A stretch of 64,000 nucleotides of DNA from Draconibacterium halophilum (lineage in GTDB: Bacteria; Bacteroidota; Bacteroidia; Bacteroidales; Prolixibacteraceae), in the NCBI RefSeq assembly GCF_010448835.1, contig NZ_CP048409.1, forward strand, positions 3,823,501 to 3,887,500, given 5' to 3'. The position numbers and the translations under genes are program-made. The notes under the pieces were generated by a model that saw nothing but the letters and a program-made list of their open reading frames with translations, ran no database searches and was not told where the DNA came from. Numbering within the stretch: the stretch's first letter is position 1; the number at the start of each line of letters is the position of its first letter. Positions 44,641 to 53,844 of the stretch are shown here, piece by piece.

Positions 44641-46464
44641 ATGAAATACGAACCAATCTTTCCTTTTTTTCGTGGAGATTCCTGTGAATTCAACACTTGG
44701 GCACCTAAAGCAAATAAAGTTCAACTCGAGTTATGTCAATCCGGTCAACTGATCGAAATGCAGCCACAGCAACGAGGATACTGGTCGGCAACCATAGAAA
44801 ATACAAAACCTGGAACAAGGTATAAATACCGTTTAAATGATAGCCAAAGCTACCCGGATCCAGCTTCATTGTCGCAACCAGATGGCGTGCACGAAGCTTC
44901 GGAAGTCGTTAATCTCAAGAACTTTGAGTGGACTGATGACGACTGGAAAAATATTCCACTTAAAGAAATGATTCAATATGAATTACATACCGGAACTTTT
45001 TCCTCTACGGGCAATTTCGACGAAATCCGACAGAAATTAAAATACTTCAAAGAACTGGGAATAAACACAATTGAGATTTTACCGGTAGCTCAGTTTAGTG
45101 GTCACCGAAACTGGGGTTATGATGGCGTTTACCCCTTTGCGGTCCAGAATTCTTACGGTGGAGCGCACGAATTAATGACCCTGGTAAACGAATGTCATAA
45201 AAATGGAATTGCTGTAATTTTAGATGTAGTCTACAATCATTTTGGCCCCGAAGGAAACTATGTGGGGAATTTTGGCCACTACTTTTCGGGAAAATATTCC
45301 ACACCATGGGGCAAACCTATAAACTTTGATGAAGCTTATTCCGACGGTGTACGCAATTATATTATACAGAATGTATTAATGTGGTGCCGTGATTTTCATA
45401 TAGATGGCTTAAGACTGGATGCCGTTCACTCTATTTTTGATTTTGGAGCAAAGCATATTATGCAGGAATTGGCAGAAAAATTGGATGTATTAAGCCATGA
45501 AACCGGCTGGGAACATTATTTAATTGCTGAGTCGCACCTCAATGATGTTAAATACATTTCGCCAGTTTCATCAGGAGGGTATGGATTGGATGCCCAGTGG
45601 TCCGATGATTTTCATCACGCCATTCATACGCTTACAACAAACGAAAGAAATAGTTATTACATGGATTTCGGGGAAACACAACAACTTTCAAAATCGATTA
45701 AAGATGTATTTGTTTTTGATGGCCAATATTCAGAATTCAGAAAAAAAACGTATGGGAATTCCACGGCAAATAATCCCGGAGAGCAGTTTGTGATATTTAA
45801 TCAAAACCACGACCAGGTGGGAAATCGGATGAACGGTGACCGACTGATCTCTCTTACCGATTTTGAAACAGCTAAAACCATTGCAGCAACCATGTTTGTA
45901 ACGCCTAATGTTCCAATGCTTTTTATGGGAGAGGAATATGGCGAACGAAATCCGTTCTATTATTTTGTTAGTCACCAGGATCCTGAATTGAACCGCTTGG
46001 TGCGCGAAGGGAGAAAAGAAGAGTTTAAAGATTTTTATGACAATACAAACAACGCAGTTGATCCAGATTCCACGGAAGCGTTTGAGAACTCAAAACTATC
46101 GTGGAACATTGAGGACAATGCAGAAAAGAAAGCCATGTTTGGTTGCTACCAGACACTTATTCGATTGCGAAAAGAACACCCAGTGCTTCAGCTTACAGAT
46201 AAAAACAATTTAAAGATTTCGGAGCAGGGTAAATTAATTGTTCTGGAAAGATGGCAAGAAGAAAGAAGATTGTTTGCAGTTATCAATTTTGAAGACAAAG
46301 AAAAATCACTGAAAGTTCAGCCAAATACCAATAAGCCTTTAACGAGGATATTTGGTTCGTCGGAAAAGAGTTGGAACGGACCAGGTGAAATAACACCTAA
46401 GTCGATAGTGGCGGGAGATGAAATTTCAGTTAATAAGAAGTCAATCGTAATTTATTCAAATTAA
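44641..46464 (+). CDS. treZ: Malto-oligosyltrehalose trehalohydrolase (GH13_10)
   Basis: This 607-residue enzyme has an N-terminal CBM48-like domain and a GH13 barrel. IEILPVAQFSGHRNWGYDGV is typical of TreZ. Catalytic residues are D260 in DGLRLDAVHS, E297 in LIAESHLND and the Asp of NQNHDQVGNR. It releases trehalose from malto-oligosyltrehalose made by TreY. It is the first gene of the operon treZ-glgE-treS/mak-glgB-treY, in which gaps are 5-30 bp, and lies just after a sigma-54-type promoter. Confidence 0.95.
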   Translation: MKYEPIFPFFRGDSCEFNTWAPKANKVQLELCQSGQLIEMQPQQRGYWSATIENTKPGTRYKYRLNDSQSYPDPASLSQPDGVHEASEVVNLKNFEWTDDDWKNIPLKEMIQYELHTGTFSSTGNFDEIRQKLKYFKELGINTIEILPVAQFSGHRNWGYDGVYPFAVQNSYGGAHELMTLVNECHKNGIAVILDVVYNHFGPEGNYVGNFGHYFSGKYSTPWGKPINFDEAYSDGVRNYIIQNVLMWCRDFHIDGLRLDAVHSIFDFGAKHIMQELAEKLDVLSHETGWEHYLIAESHLNDVKYISPVSSGGYGLDAQWSDDFHHAIHTLTTNERNSYYMDFGETQQLSKSIKDVFVFDGQYSEFRKKTYGNSTANNPGEQFVIFNQNHDQVGNRMNGDRLISLTDFETAKTIAATMFVTPNVPMLFMGEEYGERNPFYYFVSHQDPELNRLVREGRKEEFKDFYDNTNNAVDPDSTEAFENSKLSWNIEDNAEKKAMFGCYQTLIRLRKEHPVLQLTDKNNLKISEQGKLIVLERWQEERRLFAVINFEDKEKSLKVQPNTNKPLTRIFGSSEKSWNGPGEITPKSIVAGDEISVNKKSIVIYSN

Positions 46465-46469
46465 GAAAT

Positions 46470-48464
46470 ATGAACGGACAACAAAGAGTTTTTATTGAAA
46501 ATATAAAGCCACAGGTTAACGGTGGCCAATTTCCGGTTAAAAGAGTAATTGGCGATAACTTTACAGTTACTGCCGATATTTATTGCGACAGCCACGATAT
46601 ACTTAGCGCCGAGGTTTTATACAAATACCGCGACAATGATGATTGGCAACGAGTTGAAATGGAATATGTTATCAATGATAAATGGAAAGGCGAATTTCGT
46701 TTGCCCGGCTTGGGTTCTTGTTTATATACAGTAAATGCCTGGGTAGACCATTTTAAAACGTGGCACCGCGATATTTTGAAAAAAATTGATGCTTCGATTG
46801 ACATTGATGTTGATTTGCAAATAGGTGCAGTTATTATTCAGCAAACACTGGATGCTTACTCCACAATTGCAGAAAAAGATAAAAACTACCTAAAAACGGT
46901 TATTGGAGAATTTACCTCGGGCAAGCTTATCCCGGAAAACAAAATAGAATCGATATTAAGCAACAAACTTTATCAGTCGATGATTCAATATCCCCTAAAA
47001 AAGTTTGTTACCCGTTTCGACAAGAATTTTGAAATAAGTGTAGAGCGTAAAAAAGCCAATTTTAGTACCTGGTACGAAGTATTTCCTCGCTCATTACATT
47101 CAGAAAAAGGGAAACACGGAACCTTTAAAGATTGTTTAAACATTCTTCCATACGTTGAAGAAATGGGTTTTGATGTGCTGTACCTCCCTCCTATTCATCC
47201 GATTGGTGAAACAAAGCGGAAAGGGAAAAACAACAGTGTTAAAGCAAAACCAGGAGAGCCCGGTTCGCCCTGGGCCATTGGAAGTAAAAATGGTGGGCAT
47301 AAAGCCGTTCATCCCGAATTAGGTACACTTGAAGATTTCCAGCAGTTGATTCATAAAGCAAATGACCACGGAATTGAAATTGCCATGGACATTGCGTTTC
47401 AATGTTCACCCGACCACCCTTATGTGCAGGAACATCCGCGGTGGTTTAAGCACCGACCCGATGGTTCGCTTCAATATGCCGAAAATCCTCCGAAAAAATA
47501 CGAGGACATTTACCCGATTAATTTTGAAACCGAAGATTGGGAAAATTTATGGGAAGAATTAAGAAGTGTATTCCTCTTTTGGATTGATAAAGGTGTGAAA
47601 ATTTTCAGGGTAGATAATCCGCACACCAAAGCATTTAACTTTTGGGGTTGGGCTATTCAAAGCATTAAAAAAGAACATCCTGATGTTATTTTTCTGGCGG
47701 AGGCATTTACACGGCCAAAAGTAATGTACAATTTGGCCAAGCAGGGATTCACCCAATCGTACACCTATTTTACCTGGCGAAACACAAAATATGAATTAGA
47801 AACGTATTGCAACGAATTGGTAAATACCGATGCGCGTGAGTTTTTCAGGCCTAATTTCTGGCCCAATACTCCGGATATTTTGCCTGAATTTCTGCAGGTG
47901 ACCAACCGTGCCGGATTTATACAACGAATTGCACTTGCTGCCACCCTGAGTTCTAATTATGGTATTTACGGACCTGCCTTTGAACTAATGGATAACACAC
48001 CTATTCAACCGGGAAAAGAGGAATACCTGAATTCGGAAAAATTTGAAATAAAAGACTGGGATTTTGAAAGTTCCAAAAGCCTGAAAAAAATTATAGGTCG
48101 TATAAACACCATACGAAAAGAAAATAAGGCCTTACAAAACACACATTCACTTAAATTTCATGATATTGATAATGAAGCGCTGGTGTGCTTCAGCAAAACA
48201 TCCGACGATTTAAGTAATATTATTTTGGTAGTAGTTAGTCTCGATCCGCATCATACACATTCCGGATGGTTGAGGCTTCCCCTCGATGATTTCAAAATGG
48301 ACGACAATGTGCCGTATCAGGTTCACGATTTGATAAGCGGCTCCTACTTTCTTTGGAGCGGTGAGCACAATTTTGTGGAAATAAATCCGGGAGTAATGCC
48401 TGTACACATTTTCAAGGTGCGAAAGAAAGTCCGTTCCGAAAGAGATTTTGATTATTTCATGTAA
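46470..48464 (+). CDS. glgE: Alpha-1,4-glucan:maltose-1-phosphate maltosyltransferase
   Basis: This 664-residue GH13_3 enzyme has the N-terminal DUF3416-type domain and GlgE landmarks. These are FSTWYEVFPRS, VLYLPPIHPIGETKRKGKNN, SPWAIGSKNGGH and FRVDNPHTKAFNFW (nucleophile D382). The acid is E411 in IFLAEAFTRP. It adds maltosyl units from maltose-1-phosphate to alpha-glucan chains. The donor comes from the maltokinase fused to TreS in the next gene, 13 bp away. Confidence 0.96.
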   Translation: MNGQQRVFIENIKPQVNGGQFPVKRVIGDNFTVTADIYCDSHDILSAEVLYKYRDNDDWQRVEMEYVINDKWKGEFRLPGLGSCLYTVNAWVDHFKTWHRDILKKIDASIDIDVDLQIGAVIIQQTLDAYSTIAEKDKNYLKTVIGEFTSGKLIPENKIESILSNKLYQSMIQYPLKKFVTRFDKNFEISVERKKANFSTWYEVFPRSLHSEKGKHGTFKDCLNILPYVEEMGFDVLYLPPIHPIGETKRKGKNNSVKAKPGEPGSPWAIGSKNGGHKAVHPELGTLEDFQQLIHKANDHGIEIAMDIAFQCSPDHPYVQEHPRWFKHRPDGSLQYAENPPKKYEDIYPINFETEDWENLWEELRSVFLFWIDKGVKIFRVDNPHTKAFNFWGWAIQSIKKEHPDVIFLAEAFTRPKVMYNLAKQGFTQSYTYFTWRNTKYELETYCNELVNTDAREFFRPNFWPNTPDILPEFLQVTNRAGFIQRIALAATLSSNYGIYGPAFELMDNTPIQPGKEEYLNSEKFEIKDWDFESSKSLKKIIGRINTIRKENKALQNTHSLKFHDIDNEALVCFSKTSDDLSNIILVVVSLDPHHTHSGWLRLPLDDFKMDDNVPYQVHDLISGSYFLWSGEHNFVEINPGVMPVHIFKVRKKVRSERDFDYFM

Positions 48465-48477
48465 AAAAATTTAAACT

Positions 48478-51400
48478 ATGCATAAAAACGATTCAAAAAG
48501 ATGGTATAAAGATGCGGTCATTTATCAGGCGCATGTGCGTTCTTTTAACGACAGCAATGGAGATGGAATAGGCGATTTTAAAGGGTTGATTGAAAAATTG
48601 GATTACCTGAAATCGCTGGGAGTAACTGCAATTTGGATTTTGCCGTTTTATAAATCACCTCTAAAAGACGGAGGGTATGATATTTCTGACTTTACCGCCA
48701 TCAACACAGACTATGGTACCATGGCCGATTTTAAACGCTTTGTTCGCGAAGCTCATAAACGTGAATTGCGGGTAATTACCGAGTTAGTTCTCAATCATAC
48801 ATCCATCGAACACAAGTGGTTTGAACGCGCCCGACGGGCAAAACCCGGCTCTACATACCGCGATTTTTATGTATGGAATGAAACAACTGATAAATATACA
48901 GATGCACGAATAATATTTCAGGATTTTGAGATTTCCAATTGGACCTGGGATCCGGTGGCCAAAGCGTATTACTGGCACCGGTTTTATTCGCATCAGCCCG
49001 ATTTAAATTTTGATAATCCAAGTGTGCATAAAGCGGTAACTAAAGTCCTCGACTTTTGGTTTAATATCGGTGTAGATGGTTTGCGCCTGGATGCGGTTCC
49101 GTATTTGTACGAACGCGAAGGTACCAACTGCGAAAACCTGCCCGAAACACATCAGTTTCTGAAAAATCTTCGCAAACACATTGACGAGCATTACGAAGAT
49201 AAAATGTTACTGGCCGAAGCCAACCAGTGGCCCGATGATGCATCGGAATATTTTGGCGATGGCGATGAGTGTCATATGAATTTTAATTTCCCACTTATGC
49301 CGCGCCTTTACATGTCAATGCGAATGGAAGACCGCTTCCCGCTAATTGATATTATTGAGCAAACACCGCAAATTCCCGATAATTGCCAGTGGGCAATTTT
49401 CCTGCGAAACCACGATGAGTTAACGCTTGAAATGGTTTCGGATGAAGAGCGAGATTACATGTATAAATCATTCGCACAAAATGCGAAACAACGTATTAAT
49501 CTGGGAATTCGACGAAGGCTGGCACCACTTCTTAACAACGATCGCAAAAATATCGAGTTAATGAACATCCTGCTGTTTTCATTGCCAGGCACTCCTATTG
49601 TATATTATGGCGATGAAATAGGAATGGGCGATAATGTTTATCTGGGTGACCGCGACGGGGTGAGAACGCCAATGCAGTGGTCGGCAGATAAAAATGCAGG
49701 CTTTTCGTCGGCAGAACCACAACAATTATTTCTTCCGGTAATTTTCAATCACGATTATCATTACGAGAGTATAAATGTGGATAACCAGGATAGAAATACA
49801 ACTTCATTACTTTGGTGGATGCGCCGAATTATTGCAAAAAGAAAACAATACAAAGCATTTAGCCGTGGCGATATTGAATTTATTGATGCCAATAACTCTA
49901 AAATTCTTGCATTCACAAGAACTTGTGAGGAACAAAAAATACTGGTAATAATAAACCTTTCAAGGTATTCGCAACAGGCAGAACTCGATCTGTCAGATTA
50001 TGCGGGCTACGTACCAAATGAAGTTTTCAGTCAAAACAAATTTAAGGTAATTGGCAAAAATCCTTACATATTCCCGATGCAGTTTAAAAATTATTTTTGG
50101 TTTGAACTGGTTAAACAGGAAGAAGAAGAATTAACAGGAATTTCCTCAACCGACTCTCAGTTAACATTATCCGCAAAGGACTGGAATCTGATGCGAGAGT
50201 CTACCCAAACTGAGATTCAAAAATTATTGCTGAATTACATGCACAAAAGTAGATGGTTCAGAGGAAAAGCTAAAAAAATAAGTGGCATCGAAATCAAAAA
50301 TGCAATACCGCTTGCAATAGGAGAACTAAATTCTTACGTCCTCATTATCGAATGCTTTTATATCGAAGGTAAAAGTGAACAATATGTCATACCGCTTTCC
50401 ATAACAACAGGCGACAAGATTTCTGAGATCAAATTAAATAATAAGGAAGCACAGGTGGCTTTTGTAAACATTGATGGTCACGACGGATTATTGTACGATG
50501 GTTCTTACGATAAAAAAGTGAGGGATTTATTCTTTCAACTGATTCACCAAAAAGGAAAAGTTAAAAATAAGAGTGGAGCCATTGTTGGTGTGCCGGGTAA
50601 AAAAATAAATACGAAAGTAAAGAAAAGTGAACTTCCTATTCCGTCCAAAGTTCTTCTTGCCGATCAGTCAAATACATCTGTATTATACGACAATCGCTTT
50701 TTCTTTAAATTATACCGAAGTCCGGAGGAGGGAAGTAATCCTGAGTTGGAAATTATAAAAACACTGACGGAAAATACGACCTTCCGAAATTTCCCAACAT
50801 TTACCGGTGCATTGGAATACCATAAAAACGATGCTGAAAGTTCAGCATTGGGTATTTTAGTCGATTTTGTTCCTAACGAGGGAAATGCCTGGGAATTAAC
50901 CCAATCGGCCATCGATCGTTATTTCGACCATATAATTGGTGAAAGGAGTTCATTAATGACGGAGATAAAGGATGAGAATGTAAATGTTGTTGAGCGTTTT
51001 GGCGAAGAAAAAATGAAAGAACTGCTTGGGCCGTTTTTTGTTGAAATGGTACAACTGCTGGGGCAGCGAACAGCAGAAATGCATCTTGCACTGGATTCGG
51101 TAAAAAACAAGAAAGAGTTTACTCCTGAACCGTTTTCAATTCTATATCAAAAGTCACTATATCAATCGTTTAGAACACTTATTAAACGAACGATAAATCA
51201 AATGAAATCATCAAAAAATAAATTGAATGATGAAGGAAAAAGTTTGGTAGATGATATCATAAAAAATGAGAGCCTGCTTCTATCGACAATGAAATATACC
51301 CTTGAAAAGAAAAAAATACATACTTCAAAAACAAGGGTTCATGGCGATTACCACCTGGGACAAGTGCTTTTTACCGGAAAAGATTTTATGATTATTGATT

Positions 51401-51798
51401 TTGAAGGCGAACCAACACGCTCTCTTACGGCCCGGAATATAAAACATTGCCCGTTTAAAGATGTGGCCGGAATGTTACGATCATTCCACTATGCCATTTA
51501 CATGGGCCAATTGGAAAATAAGTCGAAAATACAAGAGAGGGACGATTATATGAAGCCCTGGTTGGAAGCATGGTATGCAACCGTTGAAAAAGAATTTATT
51601 GCCAGCTATTTAAAAACTGCCGGTAATGCATCGTTTATCCCTGAAGAGGAACGACAAATTAACGATTTGCTTTCGGTTTACACTATTGAAAAAGCCATTT
51701 ATGAAGCCGATTATGAATTTAATAACCGCCCCGACTGGCTTCATATTCCACTTAACGGATTAAAGAAGATTTTAGACAATTTGGTTGAGCAGGAATAG
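48478..51798 (+). CDS. treS: Trehalose synthase-maltokinase fusion
   Basis: This 1106-residue protein joins TreS (about 1-560) to maltokinase (about 580-1106). The TreS part has DGLRLDAVPYL (D205), LLAEANQWPDD (E247) and FLRNHDELTL (D313), and isomerises trehalose and maltose. The kinase part has the aminoglycoside-phosphotransferase-like loop RVHGDYHLGQ (H955, D957) and the metal motif IIDFEGEPTR (D974), and makes maltose-1-phosphate with ATP. The fusion feeds GlgE, encoded just upstream. Such fusions are known, and the length is normal for them. Confidence 0.95.
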   Translation: MHKNDSKRWYKDAVIYQAHVRSFNDSNGDGIGDFKGLIEKLDYLKSLGVTAIWILPFYKSPLKDGGYDISDFTAINTDYGTMADFKRFVREAHKRELRVITELVLNHTSIEHKWFERARRAKPGSTYRDFYVWNETTDKYTDARIIFQDFEISNWTWDPVAKAYYWHRFYSHQPDLNFDNPSVHKAVTKVLDFWFNIGVDGLRLDAVPYLYEREGTNCENLPETHQFLKNLRKHIDEHYEDKMLLAEANQWPDDASEYFGDGDECHMNFNFPLMPRLYMSMRMEDRFPLIDIIEQTPQIPDNCQWAIFLRNHDELTLEMVSDEERDYMYKSFAQNAKQRINLGIRRRLAPLLNNDRKNIELMNILLFSLPGTPIVYYGDEIGMGDNVYLGDRDGVRTPMQWSADKNAGFSSAEPQQLFLPVIFNHDYHYESINVDNQDRNTTSLLWWMRRIIAKRKQYKAFSRGDIEFIDANNSKILAFTRTCEEQKILVIINLSRYSQQAELDLSDYAGYVPNEVFSQNKFKVIGKNPYIFPMQFKNYFWFELVKQEEEELTGISSTDSQLTLSAKDWNLMRESTQTEIQKLLLNYMHKSRWFRGKAKKISGIEIKNAIPLAIGELNSYVLIIECFYIEGKSEQYVIPLSITTGDKISEIKLNNKEAQVAFVNIDGHDGLLYDGSYDKKVRDLFFQLIHQKGKVKNKSGAIVGVPGKKINTKVKKSELPIPSKVLLADQSNTSVLYDNRFFFKLYRSPEEGSNPELEIIKTLTENTTFRNFPTFTGALEYHKNDAESSALGILVDFVPNEGNAWELTQSAIDRYFDHIIGERSSLMTEIKDENVNVVERFGEEKMKELLGPFFVEMVQLLGQRTAEMHLALDSVKNKKEFTPEPFSILYQKSLYQSFRTLIKRTINQMKSSKNKLNDEGKSLVDDIIKNESLLLSTMKYTLEKKKIHTSKTRVHGDYHLGQVLFTGKDFMIIDFEGEPTRSLTARNIKHCPFKDVAGMLRSFHYAIYMGQLENKSKIQERDDYMKPWLEAWYATVEKEFIASYLKTAGNASFIPEEERQINDLLSVYTIEKAIYEADYEFNNRPDWLHIPLNGLKKILDNLVEQE

Positions 51799-51828
51799 TA
51801 AACGCTGAAAATAAATAAAAATTGAATT

Positions 51829-53838
51829 ATGAGTGAAAAGCAAAATAAATCATCAAAGACAAAAAGAAAAAGTGTAAAAACAAAGAAAAAAACTGTTGTT
51901 GCTAAAAATAAAGAGGCCAACAAAGCAAATGTTGTTGATGATATTAAAAACATTATAACCGAATACGATATTTACCTGTTCCGTGAAGGGAAACATTTTT
52001 CATTGTATGAAAAACTTGGAGCCCATGTAATTGAACACAACAATACCCGCGGAACTTTTTTCGCGGTCTGGGCGCCAAACGCCGAGTCGGTATCCGTAAT
52101 CGGTAATTTTAACGGCTGGCAAAAAGAAGCCAACATCCTCAGCCGACGGGAAGACGACTCGGGTTTATGGGAAGGTTTTATTCCCAATGTGGAAAAAGGT
52201 GAAGCGTACAAATACTTTATCCGTTCAATGTTTGATGGATTTGAGGTTGAAAAAGCTGACCCTGTTGGTTTTTACAGCGAACAACCGCCCAAAACTGCAT
52301 CGGTTGTATGGGAATATAACTACAACTGGAACGATGCGGCCTGGATGAAAAAAAGGGGAAAAAACAATGCACTCGACAGTCCGTATTCTGTGTACGAAGT
52401 TCATCTGGAATCGTGGCGCCGTAAACCAGAGGAAGATATGAAACCTCTGAGTTATGCTGAACTGGCAGAGCAACTTACTGCTTATGTAAAAGATATGGGA
52501 TATACCCATGTGGAATTAATGCCCGTGACTGAATTTCCGTTTTCGGGTTCCTGGGGCTACCAGGTAACGGGCTTTTTCGCCCCTACCAGTCGTTTCGGCA
52601 CACCCGATGATTTTATGTATTTTGTAGATTACCTGCACCAAAACGATATTGGTGTAATCATGGATTGGGTACCTTCGCATTTTCCGGGCGACCAACACGG
52701 ATTGCACTTTTTTGATGGAACATATTTGTACGAACATGAAGATCCCCGAAAAGGGTACCATCCAGACTGGAGCAGCTATATCTTTAATTACGGCAGAAAC
52801 GAAATACGTAACTTTTTAATTAGCAGTGCACACAGTTGGATGGAACGTTTTCACATCGACGGAATCAGGGTAGATGCTGTGGCTTCGATGTTGTATCTCG
52901 ATTATTCACGTAAAGAAGGAGAATGGATTCCGAATGAACACGGTGGGCGTGAAAACCTGGATGCCATTAAATTTTTGCGCGACCTCAATGAATCGATTTA
53001 CACGAAATTCCCTGATGTGCAAACCATTGCCGAGGAATCAACTGCCTGGCCAATGGTTACCCGACCTGTTTATACCGGTGGTCTTGGATTTGGAATGAAA
53101 TGGAATATGGGCTGGATGCACGATACGCTGGGGTACTTCCAGAATGAAACCGTTCACCGAAGTTATCACCACAATCAGATGACATTCAGTATTATGTATG
53201 CGTTTAATGAGAATTTTATGCTTTCACTTTCACACGATGAAGTGGTGCATGGAAAAGGGAGCCTGATAAATAAAATGCCTGGCGACGACTGGCAGAAGTT
53301 TGCCAATTTGCGCGCCATGTTTGGTTTTATGTTTGCTCACCCGGGGAAGAAGCTTCATTTTATGGGTATGGAATTCGGACAGTGGAAAGAATGGAACCAT
53401 GAGAGCAGCCTCGACTGGCATTTGTTGGAACACGACACACACAAAGGCCTTCAGTTTTTTATAAAGGATTTAAACAGTGTTTATAAACGTTTTCCGGCCC
53501 TTTATGAAAATGACTTTAGTGGCGAAGGATTTAAATGGATTGATGCGAACGATTCCCAAAACTCGGTTTTCAGTTTTGTCCGCTACGACAAACAGAAAAA
53601 ACACCCCGTTCTTATCGTTGCGAATTTGACACCGGTTCCAAGGTATAATTATCGTGTTGGAGTTCCTGATGATGCCAAATGGCAAGAAATTCTGAACAGC
53701 GATGCCAAACAATATGGAGGTAGTGGAATGGGAAACTTTGGCGGTGTGGATTCAAATCCGGTACCGTATCACGATGAAGAACAATCCATTAATATTATGA
53801 TTCCCCCATTGGGAATTGTAATGTTTGCAAAAGAATAA
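51829..53838 (+). CDS. glgB: 1,4-alpha-glucan branching enzyme
   Basis: This 669-residue enzyme has a basic lysine-rich start (about 1-30), a CBM48 domain (GTFFAVWAPNAESVSVIGNF) and a GH13_9 barrel. Catalytic residues are D349 in DGIRVDAVASM, the glutamates of TIAEESTAW (402-403) and the Asp of LSHDEVVHGKGS. It transfers chain segments to form alpha-1,6 branches in the glucan that GlgE elongates. It is 30 bp after treS and 6 bp before treY. The lysine-rich tail is unusual and may be a local extension. Confidence 0.96.
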   Translation: MSEKQNKSSKTKRKSVKTKKKTVVAKNKEANKANVVDDIKNIITEYDIYLFREGKHFSLYEKLGAHVIEHNNTRGTFFAVWAPNAESVSVIGNFNGWQKEANILSRREDDSGLWEGFIPNVEKGEAYKYFIRSMFDGFEVEKADPVGFYSEQPPKTASVVWEYNYNWNDAAWMKKRGKNNALDSPYSVYEVHLESWRRKPEEDMKPLSYAELAEQLTAYVKDMGYTHVELMPVTEFPFSGSWGYQVTGFFAPTSRFGTPDDFMYFVDYLHQNDIGVIMDWVPSHFPGDQHGLHFFDGTYLYEHEDPRKGYHPDWSSYIFNYGRNEIRNFLISSAHSWMERFHIDGIRVDAVASMLYLDYSRKEGEWIPNEHGGRENLDAIKFLRDLNESIYTKFPDVQTIAEESTAWPMVTRPVYTGGLGFGMKWNMGWMHDTLGYFQNETVHRSYHHNQMTFSIMYAFNENFMLSLSHDEVVHGKGSLINKMPGDDWQKFANLRAMFGFMFAHPGKKLHFMGMEFGQWKEWNHESSLDWHLLEHDTHKGLQFFIKDLNSVYKRFPALYENDFSGEGFKWIDANDSQNSVFSFVRYDKQKKHPVLIVANLTPVPRYNYRVGVPDDAKWQEILNSDAKQYGGSGMGNFGGVDSNPVPYHDEEQSINIMIPPLGIVMFAKE

Positions 53839-53844
53839 AAATAT